Assembly (NCBI GenBank): GCA_963833495.1
Contig: CAWHYJ010000021.1
Location: 62,001-126,000, forward strand
Length of the DNA stretch: 64,000 nucleotides
Origin: Fodinibacter sp963833495
GTDB taxonomy: Bacteria > Actinomycetota > Actinomycetes > Actinomycetales > Dermatophilaceae
Direction of reading: 5' to 3'
The notes under the pieces are model-generated. The model saw only the letters and a program-made list of their open reading frames with translations, did not search any database and was not told the origin of the DNA. Shown here piece after piece: positions 42,723 to 51,458 of the stretch; within the stretch, counting starts at the first letter, position 1, and every line of letters begins with the position of its first letter. Position numbers and translations under genes: made by a program.

Positions 42723-44039
42723 ATGACCTCCACCCTCGTCGTCGATGGCGGCTCCCCGCTCGTCGGCGACATCGAGGTCAGGGGGGCCAAGAACCTGGTG
42801 TCCAAGGCGATGGTCGCCGTCGTGCTCGCCGAGGAGCCGTGCCGGCTGCGTGGGGTGCCCGAGATCAGCGACGTGCAGGTGGTCAGCGGGCTGCTCGAGC
42901 TGCACGGCGTGCTCATCGACTCCACCGACCGCGACGGCGAGCTGGTGATGGACCCCACCAACGTCGAGCAGGCGCACATCGCCGACATCGACACCCACGC
43001 GGGCTCCTCGCGGGTGCCGGTGCTGCTCTGCGGGCCGCTGCTGCACCGGCTCGGCGAGGCCTTCATCCCCGACCTCGGCGGGTGCCGCATCGGGGAGCGG
43101 CCGATCAACTACCACCTCGACGTGCTGCGCGAGTTCGGCGCGGTCGTCGAGAAGCGCAAGGACGGCCTGCGGCTCACGGCCCCGCACGGCCTGCACGGTG
43201 CCGACGTGCACCTGCCGTACCCCAGCGTGGGGGCCACCGAGCAGGTGCTGCTCACCGCGGTGCGCGCCCGCGGCATCACCACGTTGCGCAACGCGGCCAT
43301 CGAGCCCGAGATCATGGACCTCATCTCGATCCTGCAGAAGATGGGCGCGATCATCACGGTGCAGACCGACCGGGTCATCACGATCGAGGGCGTCGCCCGG
43401 CTGGGGGGCTTCAACCACCTGGCCATCCCCGACCGGATCGAGGCGGGGTCGTGGGCCTGCGCCGCCCTGGCCACGAACGGTGACATCTACGTGCGCGGGG
43501 CCCAGCAGCTGCCGATGATGCCGTTCCTCAACGTGTTCCGCCGCATCGGCGGGGCCTTCGACGTCGACGACGAGGGCATCCGGTTCTGGCACCCGGGGGG
43601 CGCGCTGCGCGCCATCGCGCTCGAGACCGACGTGCACCCGGGCTTCATGACCGACTGGCAGCAGCCGCTGGTCGTGGCGCTGACCCAGACCACCGGGCTG
43701 TCGATCGTGCACGAGACGGTCTACGAGAACCGGCTCGGCTTCACCGACGCGCTGCTCGACTCGGGCGCCCAGATCCAGACCTACCGTGAGTGCCTCGGCG
43801 GGTCGCCGTGCCGCTTCGGCCGGGCCAACTTCCAGCACTCGGCCGTCATCTCGGGCCCGAGCCCGCTGCGGGCCGCCGAGATCACCGTGCCCGACCTGCG
43901 CGGGGGCTTCAGCTACCTCATCGCGGCCCTGGCCGCGCAGGGGCGCTCGACCGTGCACGGCATCGACTTCATCTACCGCGGCTACGAGCGGTTCTCGGAG
44001 AAGCTCGACGCCCTCGGCGCCTCCTACAAGCTCAGCTGA
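42723..44039 (+). CDS. murA: UDP-N-acetylglucosamine 1-carboxyvinyltransferase
   Basis: The 438-residue EPSP-synthase-fold enzyme adds enolpyruvate to UDP-GlcNAc, the first committed step to peptidoglycan. It begins TSTLVVDGGSPLVGDIEVRG with the lysine in RGAKNLVSKAM; the active-site Cys is present in LGGCRIGERPINYH near residue 124. The ending HGIDFIYRGYERFSEKLDAL is typical. The protein is somewhat longer at the N-terminus than other MurA forms. No ribosome binding site stands out; the HU terminator is directly upstream. Confidence 0.93.
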   Translation: MTSTLVVDGGSPLVGDIEVRGAKNLVSKAMVAVVLAEEPCRLRGVPEISDVQVVSGLLELHGVLIDSTDRDGELVMDPTNVEQAHIADIDTHAGSSRVPVLLCGPLLHRLGEAFIPDLGGCRIGERPINYHLDVLREFGAVVEKRKDGLRLTAPHGLHGADVHLPYPSVGATEQVLLTAVRARGITTLRNAAIEPEIMDLISILQKMGAIITVQTDRVITIEGVARLGGFNHLAIPDRIEAGSWACAALATNGDIYVRGAQQLPMMPFLNVFRRIGGAFDVDDEGIRFWHPGGALRAIALETDVHPGFMTDWQQPLVVALTQTTGLSIVHETVYENRLGFTDALLDSGAQIQTYRECLGGSPCRFGRANFQHSAVISGPSPLRAAEITVPDLRGGFSYLIAALAAQGRSTVHGIDFIYRGYERFSEKLDALGASYKLS

Positions 44040-44040
44040 A

Positions 44041-44063
44041 CCTTCCCGCCCCGGGCGGGAAGG
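44041..44063. terminator. bidirectional hairpin between murA and fbiD
   Basis: CCTTCCCGCCC (44041-44051) and GGGCGGGAAGG (44053-44063) form an 11-bp inverted repeat one base apart between convergent genes. Confidence 0.65.
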
Positions 44064-44076
44064 GTGGGACGACGGG

Positions 44077-44925
44077 TCAGCGGATGTCCTCGCCGGGGCC
44101 GATGCCGACCACCCACACCCGGGTGGCCACCCGGCCGTCGGCGTCGAGCTCGACGCTGACCCGCTGACCGACGCGCAGGTGCAGCAGCCCGCTGGCGACC
44201 GCCGCGCCGGCCGGCACGGCCACCTCGACGCCGTCGTCGAGCAGGGCCGAGCCGGAGCCGTCGGGTTCGATGCGGTGGATGGAAGCCTGCACGCCCGGAA
44301 GGCTAGCGTGCGCGAGGGCGGCACGACTGCTCGGACCGAGACCGAGGCCGACGGCAGCGGCCAGCGAGGCGGCGTCGTCGACGTCGACGCGCAGGCCGGG
44401 CAGGTCGAGGTCGAGCCGCACGAAACCCAGCCTCTCGTGCGCAGCGGCGCTGCCGGCGCCGAAGGCGGTGCGCACGGCACCGGTCGCCGGCAGGGTCAGC
44501 AGCGCAGTCCCCTCGGCGTCGGCATCAGGCAGCACGGATGCCGGGTGCGCACCGGCCGCTGCCAGCGCGGCCCGCACCTCCCGCGGCCGCAACGCCGGGT
44601 GGTCACCGAGCACGATGGCAACCGCGCCGGCGCCCAGGCCGCGCGCAGCATCCACCCCGGCGGCGACGGCTGCGTCCAGCCCCGCACCGGGGTCGGCGAC
44701 CACGCCGTGCCCGCCGGCGACGACCCACCGGGCCACGTCGGCGTCGGCGGTGACGACGAGGACCGGCGCACCCGGGATCCCGGCAGCCAGCGCGGCCACG
44801 GTGTCGCGGGCGAACGCGTCGGCCAGCGCGGCGCGGGTCTCGCGGGGCAGGTGCAGGCGGCTCTTGGCCAGCGGCCCGCCCTTGACCGGGACGACGACCG
44901 CCCAGTCCGGCCCGGGTACGCGCAT
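44077..44925 (-). CDS. fbiD: phosphoenolpyruvate/2-phospholactate guanylyltransferase with C-terminal extension
   Basis: The N-terminal 200 residues match CofC/FbiD: WAVVVPVKGGPLAKSRLHLP, ALGAGAVAIVLGDHPALRP and LPDADAEGTALLTLPA with GTGFGAGS-like AFGAGSAAAHERLG. The enzyme makes the activated lactyl or enolpyruvyl precursor of coenzyme F420. After about residue 205 there are some 75 more residues (ASIHRIEPDGSGSALLDDGV to GPGEDIR) that look like a small beta-barrel, possibly an OB or cold-shock fold. FbiD proteins usually stop at 210-230 residues, so this is a fusion. ATG 44925 was chosen; upstream codons are less conserved-looking. Confidence 0.8.
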   Translation of the reverse strand: MRVPGPDWAVVVPVKGGPLAKSRLHLPRETRAALADAFARDTVAALAAGIPGAPVLVVTADADVARWVVAGGHGVVADPGAGLDAAVAAGVDAARGLGAGAVAIVLGDHPALRPREVRAALAAAGAHPASVLPDADAEGTALLTLPATGAVRTAFGAGSAAAHERLGFVRLDLDLPGLRVDVDDAASLAAAVGLGLGPSSRAALAHASLPGVQASIHRIEPDGSGSALLDDGVEVAVPAGAAVASGLLHLRVGQRVSVELDADGRVATRVWVVGIGPGEDIR

Positions 44926-45017
44926 TCCCCGATCCTGCCAACACGACCCCGCCATGCTCGACATCGCCCGGTGGGCGGACCACAATGCGCTTGACCCGAC
45001 CCCACGGAAGGCAGCGC

Positions 45018-45776
45018 GTGACGACCCCCTCGGACCACTCCCGGCCCTTCGCCTACCGTCTCGCGATCCGCATCGCCCGGCCCCTGTACATGCTCTTCAC
45101 CAAGCGGGACTGGTCCGGTGCGCAGAACCTCCCGACGCAGGGTGGCTACGTCGTGTGCCCGAACCACTACTCCTACGTCGAGCCGCTGGCCTTCGGGCAC
45201 TTCCTCGTCGACAACGGGCACTCGCCGCGCTACCTCGGCAAGGTCGAGGTGTTCCGGGCGCCCGTTCTCGGGGCCATCGTGCGCCACGCCGACCAGATCC
45301 CGGTCTACCGGGAGGCGGGCCGCGCGGCCGACGCCTACCGGGCCGCGGTGGAGGCGGTGCGGTCCGGCAAGGTCGTGGCGATCTACCCCGAGGGCACACT
45401 GACCCGCGACCCCGACCTGTGGCCGATGCGCGGCAAGACGGGGGCGGCCCGGGTCGCGCTCGAGACGCGGTGCCCGGTGATCCCGGTGGCCACGTGGGGT
45501 GCGCAGAAGATGCTCGCCCCCTACTCGAAGCGGCTGCACCTGCTGCCCCGCACCACCATCCAGGTGCGCGCCGGCCGGCCGGTGCCGCTCGAGGACCTCT
45601 ACGGGCGGGAGCTCACCTCCGAGGTGCTGCACGAGGCCACCGCGAGGATCATGGCCGCCATCACCGCCGAGCTGGAGGTGCTGCGCGGTGAGAAGGCCCC
45701 GGTGGTGCGCTTCGACCCGCGCGCCCACAAGGTCACGCCCATCGGCAAGCCCCACCCCCTGGAGGAGGCCTCATGA
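45018..45776 (+). CDS. plsC: 1-acylglycerol-3-phosphate acyltransferase (PlsC family)
   Basis: The 252-residue product carries the acyltransferase blocks NHYSYVEPLAFG, GKVEVFRAPVLG, VAIYPEGTLTRDPDLWPMRG and CPVIPVATWGAQK. The first block has H-x4-E instead of the usual H-x4-D, a variant seen in some actinobacterial members. It transfers acyl chains to lysophosphatidate or a related acceptor. GGAAGG lies before GTG 45018. Its stop overlaps gpsA by four bases, so both phospholipid genes are coupled. Confidence 0.88.
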   Translation: MTTPSDHSRPFAYRLAIRIARPLYMLFTKRDWSGAQNLPTQGGYVVCPNHYSYVEPLAFGHFLVDNGHSPRYLGKVEVFRAPVLGAIVRHADQIPVYREAGRAADAYRAAVEAVRSGKVVAIYPEGTLTRDPDLWPMRGKTGAARVALETRCPVIPVATWGAQKMLAPYSKRLHLLPRTTIQVRAGRPVPLEDLYGRELTSEVLHEATARIMAAITAELEVLRGEKAPVVRFDPRAHKVTPIGKPHPLEEAS

Positions 45777-46771
45777 CGAGCGCAGCGGTCTACGGCACCG
45801 GAAGCTGGGGAACGGCGTTCGCCTCCGTGCTGGCGGATGCCGGCACGGACGTCACGATGTGGGGGCGGCGCCAGGAGGTGGTCGACCAGATCAACGAGGG
45901 GGTCAACCGCGACTACCTGCCCGAGCTGCGCCTGCCGAGCACGATCCGGGCGACGACCGACCCGGCGCAGGCCGCCGACGGCGCCGACATCGTGGTGCTC
46001 GCCGTGCCCTCGCAGACGCTGCGTGCCAACCTCGCCGTGTGGGGGTCGGCGCTGCCGGCATCGGCGGCAGTGGTGTCGCTGATGAAGGGCGTCGAGCTGG
46101 GCACGACGAAGCGGATGAGCGAGGTCATCGCCGAGGTCGGTGGCGTCGAGACCGAGCGCATCGTGATCGTGTCGGGGCCGAACCTCGCCCGTGAGATCGC
46201 CGTGAAGCAGCCGGCCGCGTCGGTGGTGGCGTGCGCGAGCGAGGCGATGGCCGAGCTCGTGGCGGGCGCCTGCGCGGCGCCCTACTTCCGCCCCTACACG
46301 GCATCCGACGTCGTGGGCACCGAGATCTGCGGCGCCGTGAAGAACGTCATCGCCCTGGCCGTCGGCATGGCCGAGGGGCTGGGGATGGGCGACAACTCCA
46401 AGGCGTCGATCATCACCCGTGGGCTCGCCGAGACGATGCGGCTCGGCACCGCGCTCGGTGGCGACGCGGTCACCTTCGCGGGGCTCGCCGGGGTCGGCGA
46501 CCTCATCGCCACCTGCATGTCGCCGCTGTCGCGCAACCACTCCTTCGGGGTGCGCCTGGGCCAGGGGATGGCCGTCTCGGAGGTCGTCGCGGTCACCAAG
46601 CAGACCGCCGAGGGCGTCAAGTCGTGCACCTCGATCCTCGACCTCGCCCGCAACAACGGCGTCGACGTGCCGATCATCGAGCAGGTCGACGCGATGATCC
46701 AGCACGACCGCACCGCCCCCGAGGTCGTGGCGGCCCTGCTGTCCCGCCCCCGCAAGGCCGAGACCGCGTAG
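45773..46771 (+). CDS. gpsA: glycerol-3-phosphate dehydrogenase [NAD(P)+]
   Basis: The 332-residue enzyme reduces dihydroxyacetone phosphate to sn-glycerol-3-phosphate, the phospholipid backbone. The N-terminal AVYGTGSWGTAFASVLADAG binds NAD(P); VSGPNLAREIAVKQPAA, VGTEICGAVKNVIALAVGMA and LAGVGDLIATCMSPLSRNH are family blocks with the catalytic Lys in GAVKN. Length is normal. Confidence 0.95.
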   Translation: MTSAAVYGTGSWGTAFASVLADAGTDVTMWGRRQEVVDQINEGVNRDYLPELRLPSTIRATTDPAQAADGADIVVLAVPSQTLRANLAVWGSALPASAAVVSLMKGVELGTTKRMSEVIAEVGGVETERIVIVSGPNLAREIAVKQPAASVVACASEAMAELVAGACAAPYFRPYTASDVVGTEICGAVKNVIALAVGMAEGLGMGDNSKASIITRGLAETMRLGTALGGDAVTFAGLAGVGDLIATCMSPLSRNHSFGVRLGQGMAVSEVVAVTKQTAEGVKSCTSILDLARNNGVDVPIIEQVDAMIQHDRTAPEVVAALLSRPRKAETA

Positions 46772-46775
46772 CCCA

Positions 46776-47873
46776 CTAGGCGCGGTCGAGGGCCCGGCTG
46801 AGGTCGCGCCAGAGGTCGTCGACGTCCTCGATGCCGACCGAGAGCCGCACCAGGTTCTCCGGCACCCGCAGCGGCTCGCTCGGGATGCGGCGGCGCCGCT
46901 CGAGCTGGCTCTCGACCCCACCGAGGCTGGTGGCGTGCACCCAGACCCGGGTGGCCGCGCACACCCGCTCCGCCGCCGCGGCCCCGCCGGCGACCTCGAT
47001 CGAGACGATGCCGCCGAAGCCCGGGTGCCGCACGCGCTCGACCGCCGGATGCGTGCGCAGCCGCTCGGCGAGGTCGAGGGCGTTGGCCCCGGCGCGCTCG
47101 ACGCGCAGGTGCAGCGTGCGCAGCCCGCGCAGCGCGAGCCACACCTCCATCGGGCCCGCGATCGCCCCGTGCAGGGTGCGGTGCCGCAGCATCCGCTCGA
47201 GGTGGGCGCGACCGGCATCCGTGGGTGGGGTGACGACGGCGCCGAGGACGACGTCGCTGTGGCCGGACAGGTACTTGGTCACCGAGTGCACGACGACGTC
47301 GGCGCCGAGGTCGAGCGGCCGCTGCAGCAGGGGCGTCGCGAAGGTGTTGTCGACGACGGAGAGCACGCCGCGCTCGCGGGCGGCGGCCAGCAGGGTGGGC
47401 AGGTCGGCGACCTCGAGCAGGGGGTTGGTGGGCGACTCGAGCCAGAGCAGGTCGGCGCCCTCGAGGGCCGTCAGCACGGCAGCGGTGTCGGCGACGTCGA
47501 CGCGCCGCACCCGGGCGGACCCCTCGGCCTCGCGAAGGCCGAGGGTGGCCACGACGCCGTTGTAGGCGGCATCCGGCGCGACCACCCGGCCGCCGTGGGG
47601 GAGCAGCGACAGGGCCGCGGCGACGGCGCCCATGCCGGAGGACAGCACCAGGGCGTCGCCGCCCTCGAGGTCGCCGAGCGCGGTCTCGAACGCCGACCAG
47701 GTCGGGTTGCCCGAGCGGGCGTACACCACGTCGCCGTCGGCGTGGTAGGTCGAGGTGAGCACCAGCGGTGCGCCCACCTGACCGCCCGCGACGGCCTCCT
47801 CGCGGCCGAGCGCGACGACGCGGGTGGCGGGGGAGAGCCGGTCGGCATCCGGGTCGTGGGGTGTTGGCGTCAC
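46776..47873 (-). CDS. Cys/Met metabolism PLP-dependent enzyme (cystathionine gamma-synthase/lyase type)
   Basis: The 365-residue product has SSGMGAVAAALSLLPHGGRV, ESPTNPLLEVADLPTL, VVDNTFATPLLQRPLDLGAD and the PLP lysine in VVHSVTKYLSGHSDVV, all typical of the trans-sulfuration family. Whether it makes or breaks cystathionine cannot be told. GTG 47873 starts the frame. It lies opposite to and between gpsA and ddl; its end is 5 bases from the gpsA end. Confidence 0.88.
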   Translation of the reverse strand: MTPTPHDPDADRLSPATRVVALGREEAVAGGQVGAPLVLTSTYHADGDVVYARSGNPTWSAFETALGDLEGGDALVLSSGMGAVAAALSLLPHGGRVVAPDAAYNGVVATLGLREAEGSARVRRVDVADTAAVLTALEGADLLWLESPTNPLLEVADLPTLLAAARERGVLSVVDNTFATPLLQRPLDLGADVVVHSVTKYLSGHSDVVLGAVVTPPTDAGRAHLERMLRHRTLHGAIAGPMEVWLALRGLRTLHLRVERAGANALDLAERLRTHPAVERVRHPGFGGIVSIEVAGGAAAAERVCAATRVWVHATSLGGVESQLERRRRIPSEPLRVPENLVRLSVGIEDVDDLWRDLSRALDRA

Positions 47874-47957
47874 GCGCCTCAGGGTATGCCGCGAGCCGCG
47901 CCGGACGCCGTCGTGTCCGGTCGTGTGCCGGTCCGCGAGGGTCGCCCGGCCTGCGGC

Positions 47958-47963
47958 TAGGCT
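47958..47963 (+). promoter_or_regulatory. -10 element of ddl (leaderless)
   Basis: TAGGCT, then 8 bases, then ATG 47972. Confidence 0.5.
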
Positions 47964-47971
47964 CGCGGGCG

Positions 47972-49126
47972 ATGAGCACCGACGAGCCCCGCCCTGCCCC
48001 GACCGCCGACGGGTCCGACACCGGCCGCACCCGGGTGGCCCTGGTGTTCGGGGGCCGCTCGTCGGAGCACGCGGTGTCGTGCGCGACGGCCGCCAGCGTG
48101 CTCGAGGCGCTCGACCGCGACCGCTACGACGTCGTGCCGGTGGGCATCGCCAAGGACGGCCACTGGGTGCTCGTGCCCGACGACCCCGAGGTGCTGCGCC
48201 TCGCCCCCGGGCACGTGCCCGAGGTCGACACCGACGCGGCCAGCGTCATCGTGCCGACCAGCGCCACCGACCGCACCCTGGTCGTGCACGAGGCGGGCTC
48301 GCCACCGCGCACGCTCGGCGAGGTCGACGTCGTCTTCCCGCTGCTGCACGGCCCGTTCGGGGAGGACGGCACCATCCAGGGCCTGCTCGACCTCGCCGAC
48401 GTGAGGTACGTCGGGTCGGGGGTCACGGCATCCGCGGTGATGATGGACAAGCACGTGATGAAGGTGCTGCTCGCCTCGGCGGGCCTGCCGGTCGGGCCGT
48501 ACACCGTGATCACCGACAAGGAGTGGCGCCGCGACAGGGCCGCCGCCATGGATGCCGTGCACGCCCTCTCGTGGCCGGTGTTCGTCAAGCCGGCGCGGGC
48601 CGGCTCGAGCATGGGCATCACCAAGGTGTCGGATCCGGCGGCGCTGGAGGCGGCCATCGACGCGGCTCGCGAGCACGACCCGAAGGTGGTCGTCGAGGCG
48701 GCGGTGTTCGGGCGCGAGATCGAGTGCGGGGTGCTCGAGGGGCACGGCACCGACCCCACCCGCACCAGCGAGCTCGGCGAGTGCATCGTCGTGCAGAACC
48801 ACGAGTTCTACGACTACGAGGCCAAGTACCTCGCGGCAGGTGACGTGCGGCTCGAGACCCCGGCCGACGTGCCGGCGGCGGTGGCCGAGCGGATCCGGTC
48901 GATGGCGGCGCGGGCGTTCGACGCGGCGGGGTGCGAAGGGCTGGCGCGGGTCGACTTCTTCCTCACCGAGACCGGCGACGTGCTCGTCAACGAGGTCAAC
49001 ACGATGCCGGGGTTCACGCCGCACTCGATGTACCCGCGGATGTGGGCGGCGACCGGCATGAGCTACCCCGACCTCATCGACGAGCTGATCGCGCTGGCGC
49101 TGGAGCGGCGCACCGGCCTGCGCTGA
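47972..49126 (+). CDS. ddl: D-alanine--D-alanine ligase
   Basis: The 384-residue ATP-grasp enzyme joins two D-alanines for peptidoglycan. Visible blocks are VALVFGGRSSEHAVSCATAA, FPLLHGPFGEDGTIQGLLDL, VFVKPARAGSSMGITKV, VVVEAAVFGREIECGVLEG and VNEVNTMPGFTPHSMYPRMW. The ATG at 47972 follows a leaderless-type promoter. Confidence 0.95.
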   Translation: MSTDEPRPAPTADGSDTGRTRVALVFGGRSSEHAVSCATAASVLEALDRDRYDVVPVGIAKDGHWVLVPDDPEVLRLAPGHVPEVDTDAASVIVPTSATDRTLVVHEAGSPPRTLGEVDVVFPLLHGPFGEDGTIQGLLDLADVRYVGSGVTASAVMMDKHVMKVLLASAGLPVGPYTVITDKEWRRDRAAAMDAVHALSWPVFVKPARAGSSMGITKVSDPAALEAAIDAAREHDPKVVVEAAVFGREIECGVLEGHGTDPTRTSELGECIVVQNHEFYDYEAKYLAAGDVRLETPADVPAAVAERIRSMAARAFDAAGCEGLARVDFFLTETGDVLVNEVNTMPGFTPHSMYPRMWAATGMSYPDLIDELIALALERRTGLR

Positions 49127-49132
49127 CGCTGG

Positions 49133-49592
49133 TCAGCGGCAGGCCAGCCCGTTGCCCGGCAGGGCCTTGGCCACGGGCGCGAACACCGGCAGCAGCAGCG
49201 GCTCGGGCGCGTAGGTCTTCGGCACCAGCACCTCGACCGCGGGGTCGGTGCCGAACGACGTGAACCGCGTGCCGTCGCTGAGCGCCTGCGGGATCCAGCC
49301 CGACCCCGTCGACCTCGAGGCACTCGGTGTCGGTGGGCCCGAGCGCCGCGACCCCACAGCGGGCGATGACGGCCGGGTCACCCCAGGCCGCGACCCCGGT
49401 GGAGTCGGGCGCGGTGTCGCGGCGCGGCATCCCGGACACGGAGGAGGGCCACAGCAGCGTCGCCGACAGGCAGGCCGGCTTGGTCGCGGCCGACGGCACG
49501 GTGACCTCGACGGCGTCGGAGGAGCAGGCGGACAGCGCGACGGCGGCCGCGCCGAGCGCAGCCGCCGTCGAGAGGGTGCTTCGCCGGCTCAG
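49133..49592 (-). CDS. DUF3515 lipoprotein (one frameshift)
   Basis: The N-terminal frame reads LSRRSTLSTAAALGAAAVAL followed by SACSSDAV, a lipoprotein signal with the lipobox LSAC, then a Cys-containing domain up to ECLEVDGVG. Near 49303 an extra base shifts the frame; the next frame gives WIPQALSDGTRFTSFGTD and ends LPGNGLACR. This is the DUF3515 family, usually found next to ddl and thiL in actinobacteria. No ATG or GTG is visible at the expected start; CTG 49592, overlapping the Lrp stop, is a guess. Function is unknown. Confidence 0.75.
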
Positions 49593-49822
49593 ACGTGCAC
49601 CACCGTGCAGGTGAGGGTGCGGGTGATGCCCTCGACGTCCTGGATCTTGGCGATGACGAGCTTGCCGAGCTCGTCGACGGTCTGGGCCTCGACGCGGGCG
49701 ATGACGTCGTAGGGGCCGGTGACGTCCTCGGCCATGGCGACCCCCTCGAGCCCCGCGATGGCCGAGGCCACCGACGCGGCGCGGCCGACGTCGGTCTGGA
49801 TCAGGATGTAGGCCTGTACCAC
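49589..49822 (-). CDS. stand-alone Lrp/AsnC ligand-binding (RAM) domain protein
   Basis: The 77-residue product MVQAYILIQTDVGRAASVAS to TCTVVHV is only the RAM domain, with TGPYDVIARVEAQ in the centre. It lacks the DNA-binding half. Such small proteins bind amino acids or modulate full-length Lrp proteins. It lies directly upstream of DUF3515 and divergent to thiL, a conserved actinobacterial order. Confidence 0.88.
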   Translation of the reverse strand: MVQAYILIQTDVGRAASVASAIAGLEGVAMAEDVTGPYDVIARVEAQTVDELGKLVIAKIQDVEGITRTLTCTVVHV

Positions 49823-49953
49823 TGCAGTGCCACCTCTTCGTGAGTCGTCGGGGCACGGGTGCCCCTGCGGTCGGGAGCACGCCCGTCGAGACCGGCGCGC
49901 GGGTCAGACGCTACCGTGCCGGGAGTCCCCACGTCTTTCGAAGGGTTGGTCCA

Positions 49954-51044
49954 GTGCGGCTGCGCGACGTCAGCGAGGGCGAGCTGCTCGCCCGGGTCTT
50001 CCCGGTGTATGCCGGCGCCCGCCCGCCCGCCTGGGGGTCGGTGCCCGTCGGGCCGGGTGACGACGCCGCGGTCGTGGGCGCGCCCGGGGGGACGGTGGTC
50101 GCCACCACCGACTCGATGGTGCGTGGCCGCGACTGGCGCGACGAGTGGTCGAGCGCGCACGACGTGGGGGTCAAGGTGGCGGCCCAGAACCTCGCCGACG
50201 TCGCCGCGATGGGTGCGGTGCCGACCGCCCTGCTCGTGTCGCTCGTCGCCGACCCCGACCTCGAGGTGGAGTGGGCGGTCGACCTCGCGCGCGGCATCGG
50301 CGCGCTCGCCGAGCAGGCGGGGGCGCCGGTCGTGGGCGGCGACCTGTCGTCGGCGCCGCCCGGAGTGGTCGTCGTCTCGGTCACCGCCCTGGGTGACCTG
50401 CGCGGCCTGGCCCCGGTGCTGCGCTCGGGCGCCCGGGCCGGAGACGTCGTCGCGGTGTGCGGCTCGCTGGGCTGGTCCGGGGGAGGGCTGGCCCTCTACG
50501 ACCGCGGCGAGCCCGACCCCGACCGGGAGCCGCCGCCGGATGCCGGGGGGCCGGGGCGCGCGGACCCGCTCGGCGAGCGCGCCCGCGCGGTGCGCGCGCT
50601 GATGCGGCACCACCGGGCACCGGTGCCACCGTGGCGAGCCGGGCCACGGGCCGCGGCGGCCGGGGCGCACGCGCTCATCGACGTCTCCGACGGGCTGGTC
50701 ACCGACCTCGGCCGGGTGGCCGCGGCGAGCGGGGTGCGGGTCGACCTCGACGGGTCGGTGCTGCACGACCGCTTCGCCGCCGGGCCGCTCACGCTGGCGC
50801 TCGGCGAGGTCGAGGCGCTGCACCAGGTGCTCGCCGGGGGAGAGGAGCACTCGCTCGTGGGGGTCTTCGCCGACGAGGCGTCCCTGCCCGACCGGCGGGT
50901 GACGCCGACGCCGACGCGGGCGACGGCATCCCCGAGCCGTGGCACGTGATCGGGCGGGTGCTGTCCGAGGCGGGTGACGGCATCCGGGTCACCGTCGACG
51001 GCACGGTGCCCGACGCGCGCGGCTGGGACCACTTCGCCGGCTGA
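49954..51044 (+). CDS. thiL: thiamine-monophosphate kinase (one frameshift)
   Basis: The enzyme phosphorylates thiamine monophosphate to the active diphosphate. The first frame has GPGDDAAVVGAPGG, ATTDSMVRGRDWRDEWSSAH, NLADVAAMGAVPTALLVSLV, APVVGGDLSSAPPG and HALIDVSDGLVTDLGRVA. Near 50895-50900 the frame changes; the C-terminal PEPWHVIGRVLSEAGDGIRV and RGWDHFAG follow in another frame. A repaired product has about 363 residues. An insertion of Pro/Asp-rich residues (about 185-205) is unusual. GAAGGG lies before GTG 49954. Confidence 0.88.
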
Positions 51045-51065
51045 CCGGCATCCGGGCGGGACAAC

Positions 51066-51103
51066 GCAGCGGGCGGCTCCCCACTGGGGGAGCCGCCCGC
51101 TGC
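51066..51103. terminator. 17-bp hairpin between thiL and rpmB
   Basis: GCAGCGGGCGGCTCCCC (51066-51082) pairs perfectly with 51087-51103 around ACTG, between convergent genes. Confidence 0.8.
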
Positions 51104-51119
51104 TGGGTGCGTCAGGGGG

Positions 51120-51314
51120 TCAGCGCTTGACCTTGCCCGCCTTGAGGCAGGAGGTGCAGACGTTGAGCCGCTTCGGGGTGACACCGGCGTCGCCGACGAG
51201 CGCCTTGACGCGCTGGATGTTGGGGTTCCAGCGACGCTTGGTGCGGCGGTGCGAGTGCGAGATGCTGTGCCCGAAGCCGGGTCCCTTGCCGCAGACGTCG
51301 CAGTTGGCAGCCAC
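51120..51314 (-). CDS. rpmB: 50S ribosomal protein L28
   Basis: The 64-residue product begins AANCDVCGKGPGFGHSISHS and ends NVCTSCLKAGKVKR. The two CxxC pairs (residues 5-8 and 53-56) make it the zinc-binding form of L28. AGGAGA lies before the GTG at 51314. Confidence 0.95.
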   Translation of the reverse strand: MAANCDVCGKGPGFGHSISHSHRRTKRRWNPNIQRVKALVGDAGVTPKRLNVCTSCLKAGKVKR

Positions 51315-51446
51315 GGTGAATCTCCTGAAGTGAGTAAAGAGTGGGTCTTCGGCGGCCCGCAGACGGCAGGCGCGCAACCGGACAAGAGTAGCCGAGGCGC
51401 GCCCGGGGGACCAAAACGGTCCCGGGCCGACGACGGTGGTGGTCGT

Positions 51447-51452
51447 TAGGGT
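51447..51452 (+). promoter_or_regulatory. -10 element of the DAK-family gene (leaderless)
   Basis: TAGGGT, then 6 bases, then GTG 51459. Confidence 0.5.
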
Positions 51453-51458
51453 GAGGCC

